Part shown: positions 32,521 through 41,790 of the stretch, piece after piece
Layout: the number at the start of each line of letters is the position of its first letter
Numbering within the stretch: position 1 is the stretch's first letter
NCBI GenBank assembly: GCA_947488865.1
Contig: CANLCB010000007.1
Coordinates: forward strand, 1 to 43,880
Direction of reading: 5' to 3'
DNA: 43,880 nucleotides
From: Deltaproteobacteria bacterium
GTDB lineage: Bacteria > Bdellovibrionota_C > UBA2361 > OMII01
Made by a program: the position numbers and the translations under genes
The notes under the pieces: model-generated
What the model was told of the DNA's origin: nothing
Database searches by the model: none
What the model saw: only the letters and a program-made list of their open reading frames with translations

Positions 32521-34145
32521 GCTCGTTCAAACTCTCCTATTACTGAGGCAGCCGCCCACGCAATATCAGTGGCGATGATCGGCCCTCCCGTTCGCTCGGC
32601 GGCTCGCTCTCCCGCAACAGCGTGAATGTACGCCCCCACAACAGCTGCCGATCTCGTACTCGACACACGCCCCATACACGCGGCGATGATGCCACTTAAG
32701 ACATCTCCGCTTCCACCGGTCGCCAGATATGGAGTACCCCGAGGAACAATAAACCCGCGCCCCCCATCGTATACCAATGTTCCCGCGCCTTTTAAAAGAG
32801 CCACGCATCCATACCGCTGCTGAAGCGCCTGAACAGCGGAAAATCTGTCCGCCTGAACACGATCAGTGGTCGTACCCAACATGGTCGCCGCTTCTCCTGG
32901 ATGAGGGGTAATCACCGCGTCAAGACCAGTCAGGGATACATTAAGGCGCGCTATGTGAAATAAAGCATCCGCGTCACACACAACACGCACGCTCTGAGAC
33001 GAAAGCCCTTCCAGTACCCCTTTTACAAACGCGCCGGTTCGTTCGTCTCGTCCCAATCCTGGCCCAATCACGACAGTCGAAACCTTTTGAGCTTCGGCCA
33101 AAACTATCGAACAGTCTTCTTCCGTGTAACACGCTCCATCACCTGGGATGAGCGTGTGCATACATTCAGGAGGTATCTCTGGACTCAACCACGTGCTTCG
33201 CGTAGCACGGGTCACTAGGGGAACTCCCGCTCGCAACGCTCCGAGCGCGGCCAACGCGCTCGCTCCTGGCATAACCGCGGATCCCCCAACAATAAGAACC
33301 CGGCCAAACATTCCTTTGTGAGCGTCAGGGGCACGAGGAGAGAGTTTCTCAAGGTTAGCTCCTAACGCCAATGAAAACGCGACGTCGGAGCGTTCATCGA
33401 TCCCGATGGGCACTCCCGTAACAACTCCGCACGCGCTTCGGGCCGGAAATTGCATCATTCCACGCTTCACCAGCTCGATACTGACGGTATAGTCCGCGCT
33501 AATGTGCGGAACGAAAACCGCTCCACAATCAGCATCCACTCCCGTCGGAATATCAGCCGACACGATGAGAAGCTCAGGACGCCGACCTTTAGCCTCCATC
33601 AACAGACTCACGAGTTTACCGATCTCCCCCCTGGGAGCGTCCCGTTGCCCTGTTCCAAGGAGCGCGTCAACAACGACCGTAGCGCTACCCAGCGTCTGAT
33701 CGAACGAGCTCTGATTAATCTGACTCACGAAGGGTGGGAGAGAGGTTCCTTGTGAAGCAAGAAGCGATGCTACCGAGCGAAAACGCTGAACCTGCTCGAG
33801 ACAATCATCCGAGTACCGACTCGCCTGAGCGATTACAGCCGATACCTGATACCCACGCTCAGCTAAAACGCGTGAGACAACGAGGCCATCGCCGCCGTTA
33901 TTTCCAGGACCACACAGCACCAGAACATTCGCTAAGGTTTTGCCACCACGCGTCTCCAAGAGTCGGCATATGTAATCCGCAATCGAGACACCCGCTCGCT
34001 CCATCAGCTCTAAGCTTGGAGTCCCACCTGAGATCGTTACGGCATCAAGGCGAGCCATCTCGGAACTCGACGGCGCCGCTAGAGCCTCGTCTTTAAGGCT
34101 GGCAAACGCGACCGTTCCGAAACTACCAAGTGATACCTCTATCAC
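32517..34145 (-). CDS. nnr: Bifunctional NAD(P)H-hydrate epimerase / ADP-dependent dehydratase
   Basis: This enzyme repairs hydrated NAD(P)H. The N-terminal YjeF_N epimerase domain (about 25-240) has LCGPGNNGGDGLVVSRVLAE, VDALLGTG and IPTGVDADCG. The C-terminal ribokinase-like dehydratase domain (about 270-540) has VLIVGGSAVMPGASALAA, VVIGPGLGRD, VITPHPGEAATMLG and LATGGSGDVLSGIIAA. Length is 542, slightly longer than E. coli Nnr owing to an N-terminal extension of about 25 residues. The start at 34145 overlaps the glmM stop by four bases (ATGA), which supports this start by translational coupling. The 3' end overlaps tsaE in the same way. Confidence 0.95.
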   Translation of the reverse strand: MIEVSLGSFGTVAFASLKDEALAAPSSSEMARLDAVTISGGTPSLELMERAGVSIADYICRLLETRGGKTLANVLVLCGPGNNGGDGLVVSRVLAERGYQVSAVIAQASRYSDDCLEQVQRFRSVASLLASQGTSLPPFVSQINQSSFDQTLGSATVVVDALLGTGQRDAPRGEIGKLVSLLMEAKGRRPELLIVSADIPTGVDADCGAVFVPHISADYTVSIELVKRGMMQFPARSACGVVTGVPIGIDERSDVAFSLALGANLEKLSPRAPDAHKGMFGRVLIVGGSAVMPGASALAALGALRAGVPLVTRATRSTWLSPEIPPECMHTLIPGDGACYTEEDCSIVLAEAQKVSTVVIGPGLGRDERTGAFVKGVLEGLSSQSVRVVCDADALFHIARLNVSLTGLDAVITPHPGEAATMLGTTTDRVQADRFSAVQALQQRYGCVALLKGAGTLVYDGGRGFIVPRGTPYLATGGSGDVLSGIIAACMGRVSSTRSAAVVGAYIHAVAGERAAERTGGPIIATDIAWAAASVIGEFERA

Positions 34146-35503
34146 TGCGCCCCGATCTCTCGCTCAATAATCTCAGCGAGGTCAGACGCGTGGCGCTTAC
34201 AGGCGTCCTCATCCTCACACTCAACCATGACACGCGCCTTATTCTCAGTACCGGAGTACCGAACCAGCACTCGTCCAGTGGTTCCGAGCTCCTGCTCCTT
34301 CTGCTCAATCGCCCGCACAAGCGGCTCGATAGTTGAGAGGTCTGGACGCTGCGACACCTTGATGTTGATAAGCTTCTGAGGGAACGCCACGAATCGAGAC
34401 GCGAGCTCTGAGAGTGGTCGCTCTTTACGGCACATAACTGACATAACCATGAGAGCAGTCAAGAGACCATCTCCCGTAGTAGCGTAATCAGAGAAGATTG
34501 TGTGACCAGATTGCTCTCCACCGATCTGACATCCTTGCCGAATCATCTCCTCAAGTACCGCTCGATCACCTACGCCGGTACGAACCACCTGAAGACCGTG
34601 CGCGTTGAGCAACTTCTCTAGTCCGAGGTTCGACATCTGAGTCGCTACCACGAGATCATTCTTCAGCAAGCCCCGCTCTTTCATATCGATGGCGCAGATC
34701 GCCAGAGCGATATCGCCATCCAATACACGGCCCTTTTCGTCCACAAGGATGCATCGGTCCGCGTCGCCATCAAGCGCGATGCCAAGATTGAGGTTCTGCT
34801 CTGTGACGAGCTTTCCGACGACCTCAGGATAGAGACTGCCAAACCCGGCGTTGATGTTACGCCCACTCGGGCTCACTCCACGGGAAACAACATCCGCGCC
34901 CAACTCGGAACACGTTTGAGGGCCGACAACGTACGCGGCTCCGTTCGCGCAATCGAGTCCAATTTTCAAGCCCTCAAGAGAGCACTCTCTCGGAAAATTC
35001 TCTTTGAGATAGACCGTATATCGGCCTACCGCGTCATTAATTCGTGTCGCTTTTCCGATCTGCGTGGAATCAATCGCGCCATCCAAGACGCCTGGCTCTA
35101 GGAGCTGCTCAATCTCAAGCTCCAGCTCATCGGCCAACTTGAAGCCATCACTTCCAAAGATCTTAATGCCGTTATCCTCGAAAGGATTGTGCGACGCCGA
35201 GATCATAATGCCAGCGTCCGCGCGCATACTCTTGGTTAAATACGCGACTCCTGGTGTTGGAACTGGGCCGCACAACATAAGATCAGCTCCCATCGCCGTA
35301 ATACCAGCGGCGAGAGAGCTCTCAATCATGTATCCCGACAGACGAGTATCCTTACCGATCAGGATTCGATGCTTCCGCTGATCTTTCATGAAGACTTTAG
35401 CGACCGCTTTTCCGAGACGAACGAGGGTCTCAGGATCGAGCGGCGAGCTTCCAGCAACCCCTCGAATCCCGTCAGTACCAAAATACTTTCTGCCATTTGC
35501 CAT
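34142..35503 (-). CDS. glmM: Phosphoglucosamine mutase
   Basis: This enzyme converts glucosamine-6-phosphate to glucosamine-1-phosphate for peptidoglycan and LPS precursors. It shows YFGTDGIRGVAG, the phosphoserine loop MISASHNPFEDNGIK (catalytic Ser near 104), the metal loop ALDGDADRC, the sugar loop GEQSGHTIF and the C-terminal phosphate-binding VRYSGTENKARVMVE. I use ATG 35503 because it gives the standard N-terminus (MANGRKYFG). The ORF track uses GTG 35515, which adds four residues and lacks a ribosome binding site. CdaA-CdaR-GlmM is the same trio as in Gram-positive bacteria, where GlmM can bind and inhibit the cyclase. The nnr gene overlaps its stop. Confidence 0.97.
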   Translation of the reverse strand: MANGRKYFGTDGIRGVAGSSPLDPETLVRLGKAVAKVFMKDQRKHRILIGKDTRLSGYMIESSLAAGITAMGADLMLCGPVPTPGVAYLTKSMRADAGIMISASHNPFEDNGIKIFGSDGFKLADELELEIEQLLEPGVLDGAIDSTQIGKATRINDAVGRYTVYLKENFPRECSLEGLKIGLDCANGAAYVVGPQTCSELGADVVSRGVSPSGRNINAGFGSLYPEVVGKLVTEQNLNLGIALDGDADRCILVDEKGRVLDGDIALAICAIDMKERGLLKNDLVVATQMSNLGLEKLLNAHGLQVVRTGVGDRAVLEEMIRQGCQIGGEQSGHTIFSDYATTGDGLLTALMVMSVMCRKERPLSELASRFVAFPQKLINIKVSQRPDLSTIEPLVRAIEQKEQELGTTGRVLVRYSGTENKARVMVECEDEDACKRHASDLAEIIEREIGAQ

Positions 35504-35533
35504 ACAATTACTCACGCAACATCAAAAGAAACT

Positions 35534-36496
35534 TTATCGTCGCCTCTTCTCGGCCCCCTGCTTAGGAAGCTTTTGAGCGGACTTTTTCCCTGAAAGAACC
35601 AGCACAGAATCGGGCTCTACCTTAACAACCGAGCACTCCTCACAGGCGTCTGGAAGCTCCACCCGGACTGAGAACTTCGCGCCATCATCCCCCGGCCTCT
35701 CTGAAACTCGGACGAAGGGAATGACCTGGTCCGCCTTAAGGTCCGCAACCTCGGTTGGTGGACCTTCGACGATCACATCAACCTCGGTTGGCTCAATCAT
35801 AACGCCAGTGGTCGCCGGCACAGTACGAAGCTCAACAGGTCGCTTCGCGAATGACATCTGGTCAGGAATCTCATTAATAGCTACCCGAACCGATACATTC
35901 TTAGCGCCGAGCATTGTGTGACTTCCGGGGTTGCGGACCCCGAGCGTTACCGTCTTTGATTCTGAAAGCGTTTCTAAATCTAAGGGCTCAGTCTCTACCG
36001 TTTTAATCTGCTTTAATTCAGAACGAGGGCCTCGCACCGTTACAACTTTAGGCTCAAAATCGAGACGAGAAAGCGTGTACTGCTTATCGAGCTGCCCCAC
36101 GCGAGGCACCTCTACTTTAAATTCGCGCCGCTCTATCGGCTCAAAGACAAGCTCCATCTCTGAGGGTTCTACACTTAAGACCTCAATCATTGAGGGAACC
36201 ACGAGATCTGTTGGCTGGAGAGATACTCGAATCCGATCCTCTGTTCGCTCGGGGACGGTGACCTTAAACGGAGGTGGAGATGACGCGATCGGCCCTACCA
36301 AGAATGATGGCCCTCGCAAGGTAACCTGAACCATCCTACGAGTTGGCTTTACGAGCACTTGGTCCTCGGGCGGATTTTTGATCTCCAGAGGAACAGACAT
36401 ACTCAAGACGCTTGAATTGCGCTCACTCGTAACCGAATACGCAAGCAATATGGCCGCGAGCAGGGAAACTAATTTGAGAAGCCTATTGTCCGTCAT
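35534..36496 (-). CDS. cdaR: YbbR-domain protein CdaR
   Basis: This is an extracytoplasmic regulator of the diadenylate cyclase. One N-terminal membrane helix (LLKLVSLLAAILLAYSVTSE, about 6-25) is followed by roughly three YbbR beta-repeats: VQVTLRGPSFL, KVVTVRGPRSEL and VDVIVEGPPTEV each mark the conserved strand-turn of a repeat, with cis-type VxVxGP sequences. The C-terminal tail is basic (AQKLPKQGAEKRRR). Length is 320. It overlaps cdaA by 14 bases and lies 30 bases upstream of glmM. A Cys pair in DACEECSVVK is unusual for this family. Confidence 0.9.
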   Translation of the reverse strand: MTDNRLLKLVSLLAAILLAYSVTSERNSSVLSMSVPLEIKNPPEDQVLVKPTRRMVQVTLRGPSFLVGPIASSPPPFKVTVPERTEDRIRVSLQPTDLVVPSMIEVLSVEPSEMELVFEPIERREFKVEVPRVGQLDKQYTLSRLDFEPKVVTVRGPRSELKQIKTVETEPLDLETLSESKTVTLGVRNPGSHTMLGAKNVSVRVAINEIPDQMSFAKRPVELRTVPATTGVMIEPTEVDVIVEGPPTEVADLKADQVIPFVRVSERPGDDGAKFSVRVELPDACEECSVVKVEPDSVLVLSGKKSAQKLPKQGAEKRRR

Positions 36497-37298
36497 GCTC
36501 CTCCTCTAGGTGTCTACTTGATGACCTACGACCACGGAAGGCAAAAGAGTTCTTCTCGAGGATTTCACGGAGCGAGGACGAATCGAGATTTCGGTGAATC
36601 GCGCCATCCATAAAGAGCGAGATCGCGCCTGTTTCCTCAGAATTGACAATCACCATCGCGTCGCTTCGCTCAGTGATCCCCAGCGCAGCGCGATGCCTCG
36701 TTCCGAACTGAGGATCGATGTCGGGATTGAAGCTGAGAGGCAAGACGCAACCAGCCGCTTTAATTCGCCCACCTTCAATAATGACAGCTCCGTCGTGCAA
36801 CGGAGAATCTTTCGTGAAGATACTGTACAGGATCTTGCGACTCACCCGAGCGTCGAGCAGCACGCCCTCAGCCAAGAACTCATCAAGCCCCACCTCGCGT
36901 TGAATCACAATAAGACTTCCAAGCTTCGCCTTGGACATTCTGTGGGCGGCGAGAGCAATCTCCTCCTGCACACGATCGGATACTGATTTTGATTGCTTAA
37001 AGAGAAAGGGTTGCGAGCCCATCTTCGTCAGAGCTCGACGAATATCATCTTGGAAAATAACCACTACGAGGAGGATGAACGAGTTGAATACGCTATCAAT
37101 CAACCACGCCAAGGTCACCAGACCTATCTTCTTGGCTATGAAGTAAACAATGGCGACCGCCAGGAGCCCTACGAGCATTGGAAGAGCGCGCGTTCCTCGA
37201 ATAACGAGCAACGCGCGATACATCAGAACAGACACGAGCAGAACATCCACTACGTGGATGAGCGTGTTCGTGGATATTCCCCATGCTCCAAATTCCAT
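36483..37298 (-). CDS. cdaA: Diadenylate cyclase CdaA
   Basis: This membrane enzyme makes cyclic di-AMP from two ATP. Three hydrophobic segments occupy residues 10-85 (HVVDVLLVSVLMYRAL, MLVGLLAVAIVYFIA and SFILLVVVIFQ). The DAC domain has the two signature motifs: DGAVII (169-174) and GTRHRAALG (199-207), with ERSDAMVIVNSEETGAIS after them. Length is 271, the usual CdaA size. GGAG lies four bases before ATG. It is encoded with cdaR and glmM, so c-di-AMP output is likely tuned with cell-wall precursor supply. No c-di-AMP phosphodiesterase or receptor gene is in the window. Confidence 0.96.
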   Translation of the reverse strand: MEFGAWGISTNTLIHVVDVLLVSVLMYRALLVIRGTRALPMLVGLLAVAIVYFIAKKIGLVTLAWLIDSVFNSFILLVVVIFQDDIRRALTKMGSQPFLFKQSKSVSDRVQEEIALAAHRMSKAKLGSLIVIQREVGLDEFLAEGVLLDARVSRKILYSIFTKDSPLHDGAVIIEGGRIKAAGCVLPLSFNPDIDPQFGTRHRAALGITERSDAMVIVNSEETGAISLFMDGAIHRNLDSSSLREILEKNSFAFRGRRSSSRHLEEEHDGQ

Positions 37299-37381
37299 AC
37301 AACTCCACAGAGACTGAAAACAATCAGCCCTAAGACTTTACGTAACAACGGACCGCGCTCTAACGAGACAGCGAAACAGTC

Positions 37382-39259
37382 CTAGGCCGCTACCGACACA
37401 CCCTGACCTGATTGATCACCACCTTGTGGTCCTGAAGGTCCACCTTGGGGCCCTGGAGAGAACCCCTCCCCTCGAAGGATCTTGTCGATATCCTCCGCGT
37501 CAAGGGTCTCCTTCTCAACAACTGCCTTAGCGAGCGAATGGAGCATATCCACATTCTCAGTGAGAATCTTCCTAGCCACCTCGTACTGAGAGCTCAGAAG
37601 AGATTTCACCTCTTGATCGATTTCGAACTGAATAGTCTCGGAATGCTCCCGTGGCTTCCCAAGCTCTCGGCCAAGGAACACATGCTCCTCTTTGCTGTTG
37701 TAGTGAATTGGACCGAGCTTCTCGCTCATTCCCCACTCACACACCATACGGCGAGCGATGTCAGTGGCTCTTTGGATGTCACTGCTGGCTCCGGTATTCA
37801 TCTCGTTGAAGACTAATTCTTCAGCGACACGGCCGCCGAAAAACACCGCCAATTGATCCATCCAATATGACCGTGAATACGTATGGCGATCATTCTCTGG
37901 GAGCTGCTGCATGAGGCCAAGCGCCATGCCGCGAGGAACGATCGTGAGCTTGTGAACCGGATCCGCGTTAACCAACTTCTTCGCGACTAACGCATGACCT
38001 GACTCGTGATACGCAGTGGTAAGCTTCTCCTTCTCGGAGAGAAGCATCGAACGACGCTCAGCGCCCATCATCACTTTGTCTTTGGCGTACTCAAAATCCG
38101 ATCGCTCAACAACAGACTTGTTCTTGCGAGCGGCGTAGAGAGCCGCCTCATTCACAAGAATTTCAAGATCTGCTCCCGAGAACCCAGGGGTTCCACGGGC
38201 GATAATGTTGAGATCAACATCAGGAGCGAGCGGAACCTTCTTGGTGTGTACTTTAAGGATACCGAGACGGCCATTGAGATCTGGACGGTTAACAACCACA
38301 CGACGGTCAAAACGACCTGGTCGCATGAGGGCTGGATCCAACACATCTGGACGGTTTGTCGCCGCGATGAGGATTACGCCCTCATTACTCTCGAATCCAT
38401 CCATCTCAACGAGGAGTTGGTTAAGGGTTTGCTCACGCTCATCGTGACCTCCGCCCATTCCCGCGCCACGGTGACGCCCGACCGCGTCGATCTCGTCGAT
38501 AAAGATGATACACGGAGCGTTCTTCTTTCCTTGAATGAAGAGGTCGCGCACACGAGACGCTCCGACACCCACGAACATCTCCACGAAATCCGATCCAGAG
38601 ATGCTGAAGAACGGAACGCCCGCCTCACCAGCGATCGCCTTAGCGAGAAGAGTCTTTCCAGTACCAGGAGAACCGATGAGAAGCACTCCCTTAGGGATGC
38701 GCCCGCCGAGACGGGTAAACTTCTTCGGATCTTTCAAGAACTCGATAATTTCCTCAAGCTCATTTCTAGCCTCGTCTATTCCAGCTACATCAGCGAACGT
38801 GACTTTCTGCTGACTCTCCGTGAGGAGCTTCGCGCGAGACTTTCCGAAACTCATGCCTTTACCAGCGCCCATTTGCATCTGCCGCCATACCGTGAAACCG
38901 ACCACCAACAGGAGGAGCATCGGAAGCGCGTTCATGATGAAGAAAAGATAGGAAGACTGATCCGCTGGCTCAACGACCTTTACGTCAACGCCATTCTTAA
39001 CAAGCGTTGGAACAAGCGTGTCGTCTTTTGGAAGCGTCGTATGAAATTGACCAAACTCGGACTGGTCCTCTTTCACCCGATACTCGCCATACAGCGAAGT
39101 ACCTTCAATGCGCACCCCTCGCACATTGTGCTTCTCAACTTGTTGAATGAAATCCGTGTAGGACAACTCTGTAGCTAGTTCAGACTTCTGCTTGGCAATG
39201 CTGTATACCATTAGAACTAGAAGAATAATTGCGAGCCAAAAGACACCGTTTCTCGTCAC
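37382..39259 (-). CDS. ftsH: ATP-dependent zinc metalloprotease FtsH
   Basis: This is a membrane AAA+ protease for quality control and regulatory degradation. Two membrane segments ([17 protein letters not shown] and [22 protein letters not shown]) flank a periplasmic loop of about 80 residues. The AAA domain has Walker A GSPGTGKT, Walker [12 protein letters not shown] and the second region of homology [21 protein letters not shown]. The zinc site is HESGH. The tail is Gly/Pro/Gln-rich ([18 protein letters not shown]), likely disordered. The ORF track starts at TTG 39274, but GTG at 39259 has GGAGAG nine bases upstream and starts directly before the first membrane segment, so I prefer it (625 residues). 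The TTG has only a weak TAGGT. The upstream spacer carries two nested inverted repeats. Confidence 0.96.
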   Translation of the reverse strand: MTRNGVFWLAIILLVLMVYSIAKQKSELATELSYTDFIQQVEKHNVRGVRIEGTSLYGEYRVKEDQSEFGQFHTTLPKDDTLVPTLVKNGVDVKVVEPADQSSYLFFIMNALPMLLLLVVGFTVWRQMQMGAGKGMSFGKSRAKLLTESQQKVTFADVAGIDEARNELEEIIEFLKDPKKFTRLGGRIPKGVLLIGSPGTGKTLLAKAIAGEAGVPFFSISGSDFVEMFVGVGASRVRDLFIQGKKNAPCIIFIDEIDAVGRHRGAGMGGGHDEREQTLNQLLVEMDGFESNEGVILIAATNRPDVLDPALMRPGRFDRRVVVNRPDLNGRLGILKVHTKKVPLAPDVDLNIIARGTPGFSGADLEILVNEAALYAARKNKSVVERSDFEYAKDKVMMGAERRSMLLSEKEKLTTAYHESGHALVAKKLVNADPVHKLTIVPRGMALGLMQQLPENDRHTYSRSYWMDQLAVFFGGRVAEELVFNEMNTGASSDIQRATDIARRMVCEWGMSEKLGPIHYNSKEEHVFLGRELGKPREHSETIQFEIDQEVKSLLSSQYEVARKILTENVDMLHSLAKAVVEKETLDAEDIDKILRGEGFSPGPQGGPSGPQGGDQSGQGVSVAA

Positions 39260-39330
39260 CTGAGTACTCTCCAAACCTAGTGTGCGGAAATCGCACTACT
39301 CGTCACTTCACCATCCGTATCACTCCGATA

Positions 39331-39346
39331 GAGCCTGAACAGGCTC
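39331..39346. repeat. Hairpin GAGCCT-GAAC-AGGCTC upstream of ftsH
   Basis: A perfect six-base stem (a seventh G-C would leave a two-base loop) with a four-base loop sits in the tilS-ftsH spacer, about 57 bases before the TTG start. There is no T-run on either strand, so it is not a standard terminator. It may protect the mRNA leader or act in translational control. Confidence 0.45.
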
Positions 39347-39411
39347 CAGTTCGGTATGAGAGCGTTCATCCGTGGCACGAAAACCCGTTTGAACTGGAAT
39401 GAGTGTTAAGC

Positions 39412-39468
39412 AACCCTTATTGTTTACCCCAGTCAGCACTATCCGACAACAATAAGGATATAAGGGTT
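39412..39468. repeat. Two mutually exclusive inverted repeats in the tilS-ftsH spacer
   Basis: AACCCTTAT (39412-39420) is an exact reverse complement of ATAAGGGTT (39460-39468). The overlapping CCTTATTGTT (39415-39424) is an exact reverse complement of AACAATAAGG (39448-39457). The left arm can therefore pair with either right arm but not both at once, which is the layout of a switch or of a processed small RNA. The element starts about 12 bases downstream of the tilS stop on the minus strand. No poly-T stretch follows either form. Confidence 0.6.
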
Positions 39469-39480
39469 CCGACCGTTTAC

Positions 39481-40455
39481 CTAGATTTTTTGACCCTCTG
39501 GAGGGCTCAAGAACAGCCCCCCTTTCCGCATTTCGAGGGTTCGCCCCCCACCTACATCGACCCGACCATTCTCGACCCGCAGAAGATTCAGAAGCACCTC
39601 GGCTCGCCCCTGGCTAATGGTATGCCCCAAAAGAGGAGTAAAGAGGGTTTGGGCAACTCTCCACTGAACGGCAGGATGGGCGGAATGAAGCTCAGTCCGG
39701 CATCGATTAACCCATTCGGGAGCATCGAACTCGATGGCACCCACCGAGCCCGCCACCTGCTCAGCCATCCAGCGCAAGGCATCGCAATCCTCGGCGAGGG
39801 CCTGGGCCCGCTCCGCCAAGCTCCATACAATGGAGGCATCAAACTCCGACTCAATAAAAGGAATCACCCTCTTTCGGATACGATTCCGAACCAAAGAGGT
39901 GTCCTCATTCGTAGGGTCTTCCACAAAAAGTACGGATTGCTCGACCACATACTCCTCAATCTGAGCCCGGGTTATGTCCAGCAAAGGTCGCAGACACCCC
40001 CGCTCCTCATCGGAATCTTCGATAGTATTCAGCTCCTTATTGGCGATCAGCCGCATGAGCAGGGTCTCGGCGACATCGTTCGCCGTATGAGCGGTAACGA
40101 TGTGATGCAGCCCCTGCTCTCGCCTAAGCTGTTGGAAGGCATCGTACCTCCCCCTTCTCGCCCACGCCTCCATGTTCTCCGTGACGGGCCGCGCGCCAAG
40201 GGTCCGAATATGGCAATCGACTCCAAGCTTTTTACACTGAGCAGCCACAAAGGCCGCGTCACTTGCGCTGTTGGGACGAAGGCCGTGATCGACGTGACAG
40301 ACTTCGAGATGGAGAGATTTAAGCCGCCGCACGTTGGAAAGGGCGTGCAGAAGCACTGAGGAATCCTTCCCTCCGGATACAGCCACCAAGAGCCTTGAGC
40401 CGTCTGGAACTCTCTGAGAGAGCGCCGTGCGTATGGAAATTCGTCTGCGAGCCAC
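39481..40455 (-). CDS. tilS: tRNA(Ile)-lysidine synthase
   Basis: This enzyme converts C34 of the CAT-anticodon tRNA-Ile to lysidine so that it reads AUA. The PP-loop is VAVSGGKDSSVLLHAL (about 25-40), with HVDHGLRPNSASDAAFV, the HTANDVAETLLMRLI helix and NEDTSLVRNRIRKRVIP, all characteristic. Length is 324, which corresponds to the shorter form of TilS with the catalytic and first helper domain but without the full C-terminal domain of E. coli. The start is GTG 40455 with no good ribosome binding site. TATAGT 13-18 bases upstream on that strand may be a -10 box, so the mRNA could be nearly leaderless. ftsH follows after a 221-base spacer. Confidence 0.95.
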   Translation of the reverse strand: MARRRISIRTALSQRVPDGSRLLVAVSGGKDSSVLLHALSNVRRLKSLHLEVCHVDHGLRPNSASDAAFVAAQCKKLGVDCHIRTLGARPVTENMEAWARRGRYDAFQQLRREQGLHHIVTAHTANDVAETLLMRLIANKELNTIEDSDEERGCLRPLLDITRAQIEEYVVEQSVLFVEDPTNEDTSLVRNRIRKRVIPFIESEFDASIVWSLAERAQALAEDCDALRWMAEQVAGSVGAIEFDAPEWVNRCRTELHSAHPAVQWRVAQTLFTPLLGHTISQGRAEVLLNLLRVENGRVDVGGGRTLEMRKGGLFLSPPEGQKI

Positions 40456-40521
40456 AATGGGTCAAGACTATAGCCTATCGGCCCTCTTTAGAAAGGCTTA
40501 GCGAAGCCGCGGAACATACCC

Positions 40522-41055
40522 TTATTTTTGTTCGGCCACCTTTATTGTCAGCTTCTTCGACCCGCTATCCGGGGAATCAACCAAAGGAAGCGTAATGGTT
40601 ACAATCCCTTTGGAAGCGGTAGCCTCCACCTTATCTTCCTGAACTCTCAGATCGCCCAGGGGAACTATACGCTCAAATGGACCGTAGGCTGATTCAACAT
40701 ACGTCCAGCCGGAGTCGCCGGCGGGGTCCATGAGCGGCTTACGCTCACCCCGAATCGCCAAACCTTGCGAGGTAAGCGAGAGCTCAATATCCCGCTCGTC
40801 CATACCAGGCAACTCCACCTGAACGACAATCGCCGTTTCATCCTTACACACATTCACCGTTGGAGCGAAGGTCGCTAACTTCTCCCCTAGCTGCGCCAAG
40901 GGTTCGGACACAAAATCAGGAAGGATAGAGGCGCCCGAGACAACGTCATTGAAGAGCCTATTGATCTGCTGTTGAAGGTTCGTTACCGCGTCGCGCTCAG
41001 GACCGAAGGGCACTCGCTTCTTCTTCCAACGCCACGGCACCACATTTCCAGACAT
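40522..41055 (-). CDS. Small heat-shock protein, Hsp20/alpha-crystallin family
   Basis: This is an ATP-independent holdase chaperone. The alpha-crystallin domain (about 80-177) has PTVNVCKDETAIVVQVELPGMDERDIE, LAIRGERK, SAYGPFERIVPLGD and ATASKGIVTITLPLVD; the A-x-x-x-N/K-G-hydrophobic segment is clear. The N-terminal arm has the usual PFGPERDAVTNLQQQINRLFND. The ORF track extends to TTG 41127, but ATG 41055 has GGAGGG just upstream and gives a normal N-terminus (177 residues). The C-terminus lacks an I-x-I/V motif of the classic oligomer type; the closest is LTIKV. It is likely co-transcribed with the upstream doxX-like gene (72-base spacer). Confidence 0.92.
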   Translation of the reverse strand: MSGNVVPWRWKKKRVPFGPERDAVTNLQQQINRLFNDVVSGASILPDFVSEPLAQLGEKLATFAPTVNVCKDETAIVVQVELPGMDERDIELSLTSQGLAIRGERKPLMDPAGDSGWTYVESAYGPFERIVPLGDLRVQEDKVEATASKGIVTITLPLVDSPDSGSKKLTIKVAEQK

Positions 41056-41127
41056 ACGCCCCTCCACACGACACACTAACTCCTCCCTTAGGGATGAGCT
41101 ATGACGCCCCGGAGAGGTATAGCCCAA

Positions 41128-41547
41128 TTAAGACGAGCTTGGAACTTTTCTGATATTGTCCCAGCTATACAAGCCAGGGCCGCTGTACATAAGCGACACG
41201 GAAGCGGCGAGGAGGATAATATCTTTGTTAAAGAGGTCGTGATGCCCCGGGAAGAAACCGAAGGCAAACACGAACGAGAGCAGCATCAATGCCGAGAGCA
41301 ACCCCATAAGAGTGGTCCACAAACCAAGAACGAGGAAGCCACCTAGCGCAACCTCCGCGTACGGCAGCAGCGTCGCGTAGAGTGAGGAAGCGTTGTCAGG
41401 CAGCACGCCAAACCCCTTCACTTGCTGGATGAATGCCGCAAGCGCTTCTAGCTTACTGAGACCCGCCAATACGAAGTAAGCGCCCAACGTAACCCGAATA
41501 AAAAACGGAGCCCACCCCGATGGACCAACTGGTTGGTTAATCTTCAT
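41128..41547 (-). CDS. DoxX-family membrane protein
   Basis: This is a small integral membrane protein with about four hydrophobic segments (FFIRVTLGAYFVLAGLSKL, LLPYAEVALGGFLVLGLW, LLSALMLLSFVFAFGFF and a C-terminal segment). The opening R-V-x-L-G-x-x-F-x-x-A-G-x-x-K-L and the AEVALG-GFLVLG region fit DoxX/TQO_small. Members are linked to quinone or redox-stress functions, and the biochemical role here is unknown. ATG 41547 has GGAGGAG about ten bases upstream, while the ORF track's start at 41583 is less supported. It is the first gene of a likely two-gene unit with hsp20, which fits a stress-response role. Confidence 0.85.
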   Translation of the reverse strand: MKINQPVGPSGWAPFFIRVTLGAYFVLAGLSKLEALAAFIQQVKGFGVLPDNASSLYATLLPYAEVALGGFLVLGLWTTLMGLLSALMLLSFVFAFGFFPGHHDLFNKDIILLAASVSLMYSGPGLYSWDNIRKVPSSS

Positions 41548-41790
41548 GACTTTATCTCCTCCGCTTCCGATGACCCGGCTCACAACTCATCAGCCAGGTT
41601 GCATGTTCTGACTTTTGATAACGTAATGAAACGAGTACAAATACTTCCGCTACCTCGAATGAGGGCACACCTGTCGCCCTACGCATATTCGGGTACCGAA
41701 AACACCCGTCCATAAGATAGGATGTATAAAAGTTTACGACAACGGACGAAGTGAGGGGGACTACCCTTTCACCAAAAATAGGCTCACCGC
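41548..41790. other. Divergent spacer between doxX-hsp20 and moxR units
   Basis: This 243-base spacer must hold promoters for both units. I see no gene. AGGGC-ACACCTGTC-GCCCT (about 41664-41682) is a short inverted repeat with a nine-base loop and may be an operator. No strong sigma-70 pair was identified. Confidence 0.4.

Noticed and set aside
38006-39178. 390-aa plus-strand ORF over ftsH
   Set aside because: It is the antisense shadow of a fully motif-supported ftsH, and its protein has no recognisable domain.
39403-40359. 318-aa plus-strand ORF over tilS
   Set aside because: Antisense shadow of tilS; low-complexity translation without domain features.
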